Positions 29,490-39,004 of a stretch of DNA of 64,000 nucleotides are shown here, piece by piece. A model generated the notes under the pieces. That model did not search any database, was not told the origin of the DNA, and was given only the letters and a program-made list of their open reading frames with translations. Made by a program: the position numbers and the translations under genes. The stretch covers positions 434,001 through 498,000 of the forward strand of contig CP066204.1 in assembly GCA_016237705.1 (NCBI GenBank). Direction: 5' to 3'. This DNA is from Aerococcaceae bacterium zg-252 (GTDB lineage: Bacteria; Bacillota; Bacilli; Lactobacillales; Aerococcaceae). The stretch's first letter is position 1. The number at the start of each line of letters is the position of its first letter.

Positions 29490-29720
29490 TGACTAGTACT
29501 TAAAGCGCGAGTTTAGAGACATGGTGGTTGGTGCAAACCATGCAAGTTAATTAAGGAATCCACACATTGAGACGCCTATGAAAACAATTATGATTAAGTA
29601 GTGCCGGTAATCCCGTTAACGATTAACAATGAGTGCAAAGAATTATATGATTCTTTGAAATCGGGTGGTACCGCGAACAGAGCCTTCGTCCCAGATAATG
29701 GGGAGGCTCTGTATTTTTTT
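29490..29720 (+). ncRNA. T-box riboswitch for serS
   Basis: The conserved T-box GGGTGGTACCGCG (29663-29675) precedes a terminator stem CAGAGCCT/AGGCTCTG with a T-run. Stem I has the terminal loop region GGTTGGTGCAAACC. A UCC (Ser) triplet followed by A at 29559-29561 is the probable specifier. Uncharged tRNA-Ser would stabilise the antiterminator and allow serS transcription. Confidence 0.93.
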
Positions 29721-29724
29721 GTAG

Positions 29725-31035
<1,311 letters not shown>

Positions 31036-31066
31036 TTTGTAGGTGTTTTGTAAGCTTACATACATA

Positions 31067-31112
31067 AAAATCCTGTTACATCACATCATTTTGTGAAGTA
31101 ACAGGATTTTGT
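31067..31112 (+). terminator. Terminator after serS
   Basis: AAAATCCTGTTAC pairs perfectly with GTAACAGGATTTT, with an additional inner TCAC/GTGA pairing, followed by a T-rich stretch. Confidence 0.88.
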
Positions 31113-31118
31113 TTATGT

Positions 31119-31151
31119 AAAAAACAGGTTAGGAGAAGTCCCAACCTGTCC
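31119..31151 (-). terminator. Terminator of the tRNA-Leu gene (minus strand)
   Basis: On the minus strand ACAGGTT pairs with AACCTGT, followed by six T. It lies about 17 bases after the tRNA 3' end. Confidence 0.8.
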
Positions 31152-31167
31152 ATAGTTATAATATATA

Positions 31168-31250
31168 TGCGGTGAATGGGACTTGAACCCACACGAGTAT
31201 ACACTCACCACCCCCTCAAGATGGCGCGTCTGCCATTCCGCCACCACCGC
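31168..31250 (-). tRNA. tRNA-Leu (anticodon GAG)
   Basis: The 83-base class II tRNA folds fully on the minus strand. The acceptor GCGGTGG pairs with TCACCGC with one G-U pair. The D-arm is GGCGGAATGGCAGACGC. The anticodon stem CCATC/GGTGG encloses the loop TTGAGGG with anticodon GAG, reading CUU and CUC. There is a long variable arm and a T-arm GTGGG-TTCAAGT-CCCAT. The discriminator is A, and CCA is not encoded. Confidence 0.95.
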
Positions 31251-31412
31251 ATGTGGTGCAAAATTACTATTTAAAAATAGCATGATTTGTTTTAAAAGTC
31301 AATCGGATAATTATTTTGGGCAACTTAGCTAGTTTCTGAAAGGCTTGTTGTTGCTTCATCATGTACCGGTTCCAAAAAATCGAAAAAAATTCAGAAAAAA
31401 TTAAAATAGATA

Positions 31413-31465
31413 TTGCAACCGTTTGCGTTATAGAGTATACTTCTATTTGTAAGCGTTATATACGC
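31413..31465 (+). promoter_or_regulatory. Promoter with LacI-family operator before the sugar importer operon
   Basis: The -35 TTGCAA (31413-31418) and -10 TATACT (31436-31441) are 17 bases apart. TTGCAACCGTTTGCG (31413-31427) overlaps the -35 and matches the cre/MalR-type consensus at 14 of 15 positions. A second site-like TTGTAAGCG (31447-31455) and the dyad GCGT-TATAT-ACGC (31453-31465) lie just downstream. Control by CcpA or a dedicated LacI-type repressor is inferred. Confidence 0.75.
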
Positions 31466-31485
31466 AAGAAAAAGGAGGAAAAGTG

Positions 31486-32778
31486 ATGAAAAAATCATTG
31501 TTCAATAAAATTGGTAAGGCTGTGTTAACATTGAGTGCACTTGGAACCGTTATTGCACCGGTAACAGCACATGCAGCATCAAGTGATGCAAATTCATTTA
31601 CGCTTTATTCAAATAAAAGCGAAACACAAAAAGCATTGACTGAATATGCTGCTGCATGGGGTAAAGAAAATGGTGTCAATGTTAATATTAAAGTATGTTC
31701 TGGTTCTTGTACTTTAGCAGATCAATTAAAAGCAGACTTTACAGCTGGTGACGGCCCAGACGTATTCGTTATCGAAGGTCAAGCTGGTTATGATTTATGG
31801 AAAGATGTTTTACAACCAATTTCTGGTAAATGGGTTGATCAAACAGACTTTGAATTTAAGCAAGGTGATCAAGTGTTTGGTTTCCCTGTATCAGTTGAAG
31901 GTTATGGTTTAGCGTACAATAAAGAATTATTAGAAAAAGCAGGTATTGACCCAGCAAGTTTAAATTCATTTGAAGCAGTGAAAGCAGCGTTTGAAGATTT
32001 AGAAAATCGTAAAGAAGAGTTAGGCTTATCAACAGTTGTAGCGAATGCAACAAAAGAGGGCGAAACTTGGATTATGGGTATCCATGACTTCAATGCATAC
32101 TTAGGTGCTGGTTTAGAAAATGGTGACCGTTCAGTAGTTGAAAAATTTGTTAAAGGTGAAGTAGACGAAGAACGTTTAGCAAAATATGCTGATTGGGTAG
32201 AATTATTATTCCAACATACAGATAAAACAATGTTAACAGTTGGTACTCAAGAAGATATGGATATTGCTTTTGCACAAGGTAAAGCAGCGTTCTTACACCA
32301 AGGTTCTTGGAAAGACCCTAACTTATCAGAATTAGAAGCTAAATTTGAAATGGGATTCATTCCTTATCAAACATTAGGAGCTGATAAAAATGGTGAAGGA
32401 TTATTCATCGGAGCTCCGTCTTACTATGTTGTTAACAAAGATACAGCAGCATTAGAAAATATTACTAAATTCTTTGATGATATGGTAGCAACAGAAGCTG
32501 GTCAAGACTACATGGTTAACAAAGCGAACATGATTTCAGCTTATTCTTCAACTGAAGCAAAACCAAGTACACCATTATCAAGTGCTATTTCACAATGGGT
32601 AGCAGACGGTAAACCAGTTTATTCATTTGATAATCCATACTTCATGCCAGACGGATTTGGTATGTCTAACTTAGGACCTATCTATGGACAATTTGCTCAA
32701 GGAAATATTGATAAAGCACAATTTATGGAATTAATTAAAGCAGAAGTAGCAAAAGTTCCTGAATTATTGGCTCAATAA
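31486..32778 (+). CDS. CUT1-family sugar ABC transporter, extracellular binding protein (no lipobox)
   Basis: A 430-residue periplasmic-type binding protein of the MalE/CUT1 class, followed by two MalFG-type permeases. The N-terminus is a type I signal peptide (MKKSLFNKIGKAV, hydrophobic core to about residue 25, cleavage after AHA at 28-30). There is no lipobox cysteine, which Gram-positive binding proteins usually have. Instead the mature protein carries CSGSC (Cys71, Cys75), which might form a disulphide. The ATG at 31486 follows AAAGGAGG; a GTG three bases earlier is less likely. Likely substrate an oligosaccharide, not identified. It is separated from the permease genes by three R-elements. 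Confidence 0.88.
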   Translation: MKKSLFNKIGKAVLTLSALGTVIAPVTAHAASSDANSFTLYSNKSETQKALTEYAAAWGKENGVNVNIKVCSGSCTLADQLKADFTAGDGPDVFVIEGQAGYDLWKDVLQPISGKWVDQTDFEFKQGDQVFGFPVSVEGYGLAYNKELLEKAGIDPASLNSFEAVKAAFEDLENRKEELGLSTVVANATKEGETWIMGIHDFNAYLGAGLENGDRSVVEKFVKGEVDEERLAKYADWVELLFQHTDKTMLTVGTQEDMDIAFAQGKAAFLHQGSWKDPNLSELEAKFEMGFIPYQTLGADKNGEGLFIGAPSYYVVNKDTAALENITKFFDDMVATEAGQDYMVNKANMISAYSSTEAKPSTPLSSAISQWVADGKPVYSFDNPYFMPDGFGMSNLGPIYGQFAQGNIDKAQFMELIKAEVAKVPELLAQ

Positions 32779-32890
32779 GCGATAAATAATTGTATGTATA
32801 GGGTAGGGGTGGTGTAACTACCGTCCCTCCTATTTTTATAGATTACCGATGGGATTTCGGAATGAGAAATCCCATTTATTTTTGAAAAAA

Positions 32891-33009
32891 CATAGTGTGA
32901 GTGAGGGCGTTCAGCTTCGAACCACTGGAGGAAAATACTGTCGTGTGTGCAACACACAGAAGGATTTTCTGAAGTGGACGTCGAAGCTGCCTGAACGAAC
33001 CAGAAAAAA
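32891..33009 (+). repeat. R-element copy 6a (first of three in tandem)
   Basis: AGCTTCGA (32913-32920) pairs with TCGAAGCT (32981-32988), GAAAAT with ATTTTC, and GTGTGT with ACACAC around GCA. The flanking GTTC and GAAC add an outer pairing. All these arms differ from the neighbouring copies but remain complementary. Confidence 0.92.
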
Positions 33010-33128
33010 CATAGTGTGAGTGAGGCTGTTTTGGCTTGAATCACTGGAGAAAACAGACGGCGTGCGTATAGCGCACAGAGGAGGTTTTTGAAGTGGACGT
33101 CAAGCCAAGCTGAACGAACCAGAAAAAA
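33010..33128 (+). repeat. R-element copy 6b (second of three in tandem)
   Basis: TTGGCTTGA (33031-33039) pairs with TCAAGCCAA (33100-33108), AAAAC with GTTTT, and GTGCG with CGCAC. It is almost identical to the third copy over the whole 119-base unit, pointing to a recent tandem duplication. Confidence 0.92.
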
Positions 33129-33245
33129 CATAGTGTGAGTGAGGCTGTTATGGCTTGAACCACTGGAGAAAACAGACGGCGTGCGCATAGCGCACAGAGG
33201 AGGTTTTTTGAAGTGGACGTCAAGCCAAGCCGAACGAACCAGAAA
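33129..33245 (+). repeat. R-element copy 6c (third of three in tandem)
   Basis: The arms GGCTTGA and TCAAGCC pair, as do GTGCGC and GCGCAC. It ends GAACGAACCAGAAAAG, and the AGAGGTG ribosome binding site of the permease gene starts right after it. Confidence 0.92.
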
Positions 33246-33261
33246 AGAAGAGGTGAAAAAA

Positions 33262-34179
33262 ATGTCACAGCAATCAAGACGTGGAAAGCGTGAACGACGT
33301 AATTTTGTGATTTTAGTATCTCCGGCATTATTTATATTCTCTCTTGTTATTATTGTTCCATTTTTCTTGGGATTATACTATTCCTTTACAAATTGGGGCG
33401 GTATTATCAAACCGGTTACAAAAATGGTGGGATTCGAGAATTATATTCAAGCATTTAAAGATACACGTTTCCAATATTCTTTATTAGTCACTGCTATTTT
33501 TGCGATTATTAACGTACTAGTAGTAAATGCTATTGCATTCGGCTTGGCATTGCTAGTATCAAGCGAATTGAAATTCAAAAATGCTTATCGTGCAGGGTTC
33601 TTTGTGCCTAACTTAATCGGTGGATTGGTACTAGGATATATTTGGCAGTTCGTTTTTAACAATGTTTTTCCAAATTTAGGAAAAGTAATTGGTAGCGAAT
33701 TTTTAGTGAATAATCTATTTTTAGGAAATCCTCGTTTAGCGGTAATGGCATTAGTTATTACGAATACTTGGCAATACGCAGGTTATATTATGATGATTTA
33801 TTTTGCAGCTTTGCAAAATGTACCAAAATCATTAACAGAAGCAGCATCATTGGATGGGGCAAATTGGTGGTTTAGACTTCGTCATATTACAATTCCAATG
33901 ATTATGCCTGCATTTACGGTGTCATTATTCTTAACGATTAATAACTCATTTAAAATGTTCGATGTTAACTTCTCTTTAACAGGTGGTGGACCATCTATGT
34001 TATGGGCAAACCAAGCGATTAAGAGTACCGAGTTTATTACGATGAATATTTATAATACAGCATCGCTTGAAAACCAAATGGCACGTGGACAAGCTAGAGC
34101 GATTATTTTGTTCGTTATTTTAGTGGTAATTAGTATCACGCAAACAACAATTACGAAGAGAAAAGAGGTTGAGATGTAA
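33262..34179 (+). CDS. CUT1 sugar ABC transporter permease 1 (MalF-like)
   Basis: A 305-residue membrane protein with six predicted transmembrane segments and the EAA loop (LTEAASLDGANWWFRLRHITIPMIMP) that contacts the ATPase. The ATG at 33262 is chosen because AGAGGTG lies 8 bases upstream; the longer frame from 33139 would run through the R-element. It forms the channel with the next permease. The operon encodes no ATPase, so a shared MsmK-type ATPase elsewhere is probably used. Confidence 0.93.
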   Translation: MSQQSRRGKRERRNFVILVSPALFIFSLVIIVPFFLGLYYSFTNWGGIIKPVTKMVGFENYIQAFKDTRFQYSLLVTAIFAIINVLVVNAIAFGLALLVSSELKFKNAYRAGFFVPNLIGGLVLGYIWQFVFNNVFPNLGKVIGSEFLVNNLFLGNPRLAVMALVITNTWQYAGYIMMIYFAALQNVPKSLTEAASLDGANWWFRLRHITIPMIMPAFTVSLFLTINNSFKMFDVNFSLTGGGPSMLWANQAIKSTEFITMNIYNTASLENQMARGQARAIILFVILVVISITQTTITKRKEVEM

Positions 34180-35051
34180 TGAGTAAAAAAACAGCAGGCC
34201 GTTGGGCATTAGAGATTTTTGCAGCCTTAACGTTTATTCTTTTCATTAGTCCAATTATCTTAATTATCATTAATGCGGCGAAAACTTCGCCACAAATTTT
34301 ATCGAATCCATTGAATTTACCACAAGAATGGGGCAATCTTTGGAGTAATATTGTTGAAATTTGGAATAATCCAGTAGTTAAGTACCAAGAAAGTTTTATA
34401 TCATCTGTGATTATTACAGTGTTATCATTAACTTTAATTACTTTGATTTCATCATTAGCTGCATGGGGTTTGGTGCGTTATCAGTCAAAATGGTCAAATG
34501 TAATCTTTTTAATTTTTGTTGCGTCAATGGTAATTCCATTCCAAGTTGTCATGTATCCACTTATTTCATGGTTTAAAACAGTGAGTGATCATGTTACGAT
34601 TCCATTTATGGGCTTTAGCTTATTACGTTCATATCAAGGAATTATTTTAGCCTATATTGGCTTCGGTATGGGGCTTTCTATCTTTATGTTCCATGGTTTT
34701 ATTAAAGGTGTGCCATTGGAAATTGAAGAGGCCGCAGAAATTGATGGCTGTAATAAATTTCAAACATTTTTCTATGTCGTTTTACCGATTTTAAAACCAA
34801 TTTACATTACAATTATCATTTTAAATGGTATTTGGATTTGGAATGACTTCTTATTACCATTACTATTATTAGGTAAAGGAAATGCTATTCAAACATTACC
34901 AATCGCCGTATCTAACTTTGCAGGTGCTTTTACAAAAGAATGGGACATGATTTTAAGTTCTGCATTATTTGTTATGTTGCCAATTATTATCATCTTCTTA
35001 ATTGCACAAAAACAAATTTTAAAAGGTATGGTAGACGGTGCAATCAAATAA
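34179..35051 (+). CDS. CUT1 sugar ABC transporter permease 2 (MalG-like)
   Basis: A 290-residue membrane protein with six predicted segments and the EAA motif LEIEEAAEIDGCNKFQTFFYVVLPILKP. Its ATG overlaps the stop of permease 1 by one base, so translation is coupled. It completes the transmembrane heterodimer for the binding protein encoded upstream. Confidence 0.94.
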   Translation: MSKKTAGRWALEIFAALTFILFISPIILIIINAAKTSPQILSNPLNLPQEWGNLWSNIVEIWNNPVVKYQESFISSVIITVLSLTLITLISSLAAWGLVRYQSKWSNVIFLIFVASMVIPFQVVMYPLISWFKTVSDHVTIPFMGFSLLRSYQGIILAYIGFGMGLSIFMFHGFIKGVPLEIEEAAEIDGCNKFQTFFYVVLPILKPIYITIIILNGIWIWNDFLLPLLLLGKGNAIQTLPIAVSNFAGAFTKEWDMILSSALFVMLPIIIIFLIAQKQILKGMVDGAIK

Positions 35052-35067
35052 TCAATAAACAAATTTT

Positions 35068-35093
35068 AGTGGCACTCTCGGGTGTCACTTTCA
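35068..35093 (+). terminator. Weak hairpin after permease 2
   Basis: AGTGGCAC pairs with GTGTCACT around TCTCGG; only TTTC follows. It is probably partial termination or an RNA stability element, since the DUF1349 gene follows in the same direction. Confidence 0.5.
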
Positions 35094-35111
35094 TTATTTA
35101 GGAGGGATTAG

Positions 35112-35726
35112 ATGAGCTTTGATGTAGCAAAATTAAGTTGGAAAAATGAACCAAAAGAATATAGTATTGAGCCAGAAAAAATTTCTATTACAACGGAATC
35201 ACATACGGATTTATGGCAACGAACGTATTATCATTTTAGAAATGATAATGCACCAATATTGCAGTTGCCAACAGAAGAAAAATATTTTACTTTTTTAGTG
35301 AAAGTAGACTTCAATGGGAGCAAACAGCGGTTTGACCAAGCCGGAATTATTGTGTATTTGGATAGTGAGCATTGGATTAAAGCGTCGGTTGAATTTGAAA
35401 ATGAGCAATTTCAACATTTAGGAAGTGTTGTAACAAATCATGGTTATTCAGATTGGGCGACAATGGAAGTTCCAGCGACTGTTAAGGAAATATGGTTCCG
35501 TTTAAGTCGTCGTCAAGATGATTTTAAAATAGAGTATGCAACAGACGGTGAGCATTTTGAACAAATGCGTATTTGTCATTTATTTAATGCACAAGGAGTT
35601 ATTAAGTTTGGAATTTATGCGTGCAGTCCAGAAAATTCAAGTTTTACAGCTCATTTTACAGAGATGATAGTTAGCGACTGTTTATGGCGAGCACATGACG
35701 GACAACAACCTGATACTGAGTATTAG
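35112..35726 (+). CDS. DUF1349 protein (concanavalin-like fold)
   Basis: A 204-residue soluble beta-rich protein. FDQAGIIVYLDSEHWIKASVEFE and WFRLSRRQDDFKIEYATDGEHFEQMR are typical of DUF1349, a jelly-roll/concanavalin-like family often found with sugar utilisation genes. There is no signal peptide, so it acts in the cytoplasm. It may bind or process the sugar brought in by the upstream transporter; there is no clear catalytic motif. AGGAGGG precedes the ATG. Confidence 0.82.
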   Translation: MSFDVAKLSWKNEPKEYSIEPEKISITTESHTDLWQRTYYHFRNDNAPILQLPTEEKYFTFLVKVDFNGSKQRFDQAGIIVYLDSEHWIKASVEFENEQFQHLGSVVTNHGYSDWATMEVPATVKEIWFRLSRRQDDFKIEYATDGEHFEQMRICHLFNAQGVIKFGIYACSPENSSFTAHFTEMIVSDCLWRAHDGQQPDTEY

Positions 35727-35766
35727 TCGGAATAATAAAAAGGTAAATTTTTTTGAATAATCGTGT

Positions 35767-35944
35767 TATAATAGGCGAGTGATAGCTGAAAGTCCCTAGT
35801 GTCAATATGGGAATGATTGGGTATAACTAACTCGAGGCATCACAATAGTCAACCTATGGGTGACTGATTTGAAAAATAAAGTAGATAGGGAATTTTAGTG
35901 AAATGCATCACTGCTTTTCCTAGTGTTAGAATGGAGTTAAGTCG
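35767..35944 (+). promoter_or_regulatory. Extended -10 promoter and structured leader of the mgtC-like gene
   Basis: TGTTATAAT (35764-35772) is an extended -10. The leader of about 170 bases can form several hairpins: GTGAT with ATCAC (outer, about 35781 and 35840), AGTCA/TGACT (about 35848-35864), and TAGGGAA/TTTTCCTA enclosing AGTGA/TCACT (about 35885-35922). It does not look like the M-box or the yybP-ykoY riboswitch. A regulatory RNA is possible but unproven. Confidence 0.5.
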
Positions 35945-36634
35945 TTGCGGGCAAGTATTGATTTACATAGTTTAAATTTTTGGTCGATAAATATTCGTAT
36001 TATATTAGCAGTTTTAATTGGTGGTATTATTGGTGTGGAACGTGCCATGAAAAATCATACGGCAGGATTTCGTACTCATATTTTGGTATGTCTTGGAGCA
36101 ACCTTAGTGATGATGACCAATATCTTTATTCATGAAAAATATGGCGAATCAGACCCGTCACGAATGGCAGCTCAAGTGATTAGTGGTATTGGTTTTTTAG
36201 GTGCGGGCACGATTTTAGTAACGAAATACAATCAAGTTAAAGGTTTAACGACAGCAGCGGGATTATGGACAGCAGCGTGTGTCGGTTTAGCGATTGGGAT
36301 TGGATTTTATGTAGGTGCTTTGGCAACTGCTGTATCGATTATTTTGATTATGACGCTTTTCCAACGTTTAAAGAAAAATATTGAAATGCGTTCGCTAGGA
36401 GTAGACTGTTATATTGTATTTGAACATATGGATAGCTTTAAAGAATTTTTAGTCTATTGTACACATCGTGGTTGGGTTGTAAAGCATGTTGAAAAGGTAG
36501 TGGCGAAACCACATCAAGAGGGGAAACTTGCTTATTCAATGACTGTTGATATGAACGAGAGCAAAGAACATGAATACTTCGTGCGAGATGTAGCAGTTGT
36601 TAATGGAATTATCGAAGTAGAAGAGTATTTTTAA
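35945..36634 (+). CDS. MgtC/SapB family membrane protein
   Basis: A 229-residue protein. The N-terminal MgtC domain (about 1-140) has four or five membrane segments and conserved GGIIGVERAMKNHTAGFRTHILVCLGA and ISGIGFLGAGTI. A C-terminal soluble domain (about 150-229) follows. Family members are linked to magnesium limitation and ATP synthase or phosphate control; the exact role here is not shown. The start is TTG at 35945 with GGAG 9 bases upstream. The next gene follows within 30 bases. Confidence 0.9.
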   Translation: MRASIDLHSLNFWSINIRIILAVLIGGIIGVERAMKNHTAGFRTHILVCLGATLVMMTNIFIHEKYGESDPSRMAAQVISGIGFLGAGTILVTKYNQVKGLTTAAGLWTAACVGLAIGIGFYVGALATAVSIILIMTLFQRLKKNIEMRSLGVDCYIVFEHMDSFKEFLVYCTHRGWVVKHVEKVVAKPHQEGKLAYSMTVDMNESKEHEYFVRDVAVVNGIIEVEEYF

Positions 36635-36661
36635 TCGCTAGCATTGGTAGGAGGGATTATA

Positions 36662-37756
36662 TTGAAAAAATTACTCATATTAGCAATGATTTTATGTATG
36701 GGGTGGCTGAATATTGTCCCTGCCTTAGCTATCGATGTAAATACGGAGTCGACAACGAATTTAGAAACATTAGTTAATGGCTTGAAATCATTGCAGGAAG
36801 TACCAAGTTATCGTGTACAGATGACGATTATGAATCAACGTAGTCACGAAAAAAATGCTATCATTACAATGGATGTCAATCAAGAAACTGGTAATATGCG
36901 GCTAATATTTGATTTTTACAATCGCAAAGCGAATCCGAAAAATCAACACTTTGAATTATATGCTTATCATCATTTCTATGAAGTCTATACAACGGCTTTA
37001 GGTTGGTTGCAATCAATGCAATATTTTAAATTACCTGTGTTCAACCGTGATACGCACGCTATAATGGCACCTTATCGAGAGATGTTTATTCCGATTGACG
37101 ACATCGACGGGCAGACTTTAGTACAGAATTTAAATGATGTTGCCTTACTATTACCCAATTTATCACGCTTATTGGAGGCAGATGAGCGTGATGTATATGA
37201 GTTAAATAATACTTATTTTCTGAATTTACATCGGATTGCTATTCCGGAGTATTTATTTAAAAATAATCTCTACTTGGGAATGCATTACAATGTCGATATG
37301 TCAATGGATGAACAGAGTGCTCAGCTGACTCAACGATTAAAATTGATGCCGATAGAAAGTGGTTTGTCCTATACTATGTCTTTGACCAATCAATTATCTC
37401 CAACTTATTTAGCGACAATTGACGGATTGGACAATAAGCGAGATTTACCGAATTTAGAGCAAGAACAAGTCATTGAAACAGCCGGTGTAACCGATAAATT
37501 AATTGATTTTAAGTTAGTTTACAATCACAATAATCAGATGTATAAATTGACATTAAACGGCATTACTGAAAATGTGGATTTAAATATTTTTAATAATCAA
37601 ACGGCTGATTTTAGAACGTATGAATTTCAAATTGATTATGTATTTAGACCGTTAGAGTGGCAAATGCCAGCACCGAATGAATTAAAGATTCTTTCGCAAG
37701 CAGAATTATCGAAAATAATGAATCAGCTAATTGAGCAGGAGGATGTGAACGAATGA
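36662..37756 (+). CDS. Secreted protein of unknown function (LolA-like pattern possible)
   Basis: A 364-residue protein with a type I signal peptide (MKKLLILAMILCMGWLNIVP, cleavage near ALA-IDV). The mature part is beta-rich, with two roughly similar halves, as in lipoprotein-carrier (LolA/DUF-type) folds. I do not recognise a specific family. The start is a TTG at 36662, six bases after AGGAGGG; the in-frame TTG at 36644 has no site. Its end overlaps the MFS gene start by four bases, so the two are translationally coupled. An exported partner of the MFS transporter is possible. Confidence 0.6.
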   Translation: MKKLLILAMILCMGWLNIVPALAIDVNTESTTNLETLVNGLKSLQEVPSYRVQMTIMNQRSHEKNAIITMDVNQETGNMRLIFDFYNRKANPKNQHFELYAYHHFYEVYTTALGWLQSMQYFKLPVFNRDTHAIMAPYREMFIPIDDIDGQTLVQNLNDVALLLPNLSRLLEADERDVYELNNTYFLNLHRIAIPEYLFKNNLYLGMHYNVDMSMDEQSAQLTQRLKLMPIESGLSYTMSLTNQLSPTYLATIDGLDNKRDLPNLEQEQVIETAGVTDKLIDFKLVYNHNNQMYKLTLNGITENVDLNIFNNQTADFRTYEFQIDYVFRPLEWQMPAPNELKILSQAELSKIMNQLIEQEDVNE

Positions 37757-38937
37757 GAGTGAAAACGTATCGTGACACTGTATTGGCATGTTGTTTTGCC
37801 TATGTGATACAAGCGATGGTGATTAATTATGTTCCTTTGCTTTTCGTGAGATTTCAAGAGGAATTTCAAATTAATATTCTGGCACTTACAGGCTTAGTAA
37901 CCGTCAATTTTTTAGTGCAATTATTAGCTGATGCATTGTCTATTCCGATTATTCGTCTGCTTGGTTATCGTTGGACAGCATTATTAGCCCATTTACTAGC
38001 AGTTTTAGGATTTATCGCAATGGCATTTTTACCTCAAGCGATGTCGCAACCGTATATCGCATTGATGATTGCGACGGTTTTGTATAGTGCAGGTGGCGGA
38101 CTGATTGAAGTTGTAACTAATCCAATCGTGGAAGCTGTCCCAAATGATAATAGCGAAAGAATGATGAGTATTTTACATTCATTTTATAGTTGGGGATTTG
38201 TTGGGGTCACGATTTTGGCGGCATTATATTTCTATGTGATTGGGATTGAAAATTGGCGTTGGTTGACATTACTTTGGTGTATCTTACCATTGTATAATTT
38301 CATTCAGTTTTTGTTTGTGCCATTACCGACAGTAATCGAAGAAGTAGAAGAACCATTGCGATTTTATCAATTATTGACGAAAAAAACTTTTTGGACTTAT
38401 GCTTTAATGATGTTTTCAGCTGGAGCAAGTGAAATGGCATTGAGCCAGTGGCTATCTTTATTTATGGAGGAAACGGTAGGATTAACCAAAGCAGTAGGAG
38501 ATTTAGCAGGACCGTTATCATTTGCTGTAATGATGGGATTGGCACGAACTTATTTTGGTTTTGGAAGTCATCGTCTTTCAATTCGTACTTTTATCAAAAT
38601 TTGTTTGGTTGCCCTAACGCTTGCGATTGTGCTGATGTCGTGGAGTCCGTCTCCATGGCTGAGTTTATTTGCCAGTGCATTATATGGTGGTGCAGTTGGT
38701 ATTTTGTGGCCAGGAACGTATTCATTAGCAACGCAAGGAATGTCACACAATGGACCAATGATGTTTGGATTATTAGCATTAGTAGGTGATTTAGGTTGCA
38801 CGATTGGACCGTTTTTAATCGGACGAGTTGCCAGTTATTTTGCTAATGATTTTCGTATCGGTATTTTAACGAGTTTACTATTTCCACTGATTTTTGCAGT
38901 GATGTTAGGGGCAGCAAGAGTGACGAAAAATAGCTAA
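37753..38937 (+). CDS. MFS transporter
   Basis: A 394-residue transporter with 12 predicted membrane segments and a central cytoplasmic loop (LPTVIEEVEEPLRFYQLLTKK). Only general major-facilitator features are seen; motifs resemble the sugar-porter-like FucP/FHS type (GGLIEVVTNPIVEAVPND). The substrate is unknown. It overlaps the upstream secreted-protein gene by ATGA, with GAGGAG as ribosome binding site. Confidence 0.85.
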   Translation: MRVKTYRDTVLACCFAYVIQAMVINYVPLLFVRFQEEFQINILALTGLVTVNFLVQLLADALSIPIIRLLGYRWTALLAHLLAVLGFIAMAFLPQAMSQPYIALMIATVLYSAGGGLIEVVTNPIVEAVPNDNSERMMSILHSFYSWGFVGVTILAALYFYVIGIENWRWLTLLWCILPLYNFIQFLFVPLPTVIEEVEEPLRFYQLLTKKTFWTYALMMFSAGASEMALSQWLSLFMEETVGLTKAVGDLAGPLSFAVMMGLARTYFGFGSHRLSIRTFIKICLVALTLAIVLMSWSPSPWLSLFASALYGGAVGILWPGTYSLATQGMSHNGPMMFGLLALVGDLGCTIGPFLIGRVASYFANDFRIGILTSLLFPLIFAVMLGAARVTKNS

Positions 38938-38971
38938 AGGTTGAATTTAGCATAGACATTTCAGATTTAAA

Positions 38972-39000
38972 TTGAAACTTTATGTGATACTTGATATAAT
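38972..39000 (+). promoter_or_regulatory. Promoter of the pheST T-box transcript
   Basis: TTGAAA (38972-38977) and TATAAT (38995-39000) have a 17-base spacer, with TGA before the -10. Confidence 0.88.
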
Positions 39001-39004
39001 GAGC

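Noticed and set aside
32891-33245. Possible CRISPR array
   Set aside because: Three units of about 119 bases with no unique spacers; the whole unit is repeated. No cas genes.
33139-33261. N-terminal extension of permease 1
   Set aside because: It would be translated from inside an R-element; the ATG at 33262 has a proper ribosome binding site.
32772-33328. Open frames on the minus strand (138 and 95 residues) across the tandem elements
   Set aside because: They are antisense to the three R-elements, and their repeated protein segments only reflect the repeat. No ribosome binding site or codon pattern supports them.
35767-35944. M-box (Mg riboswitch) in the mgtC leader
   Set aside because: The conserved M-box sequence blocks are not present; only general hairpins are seen.
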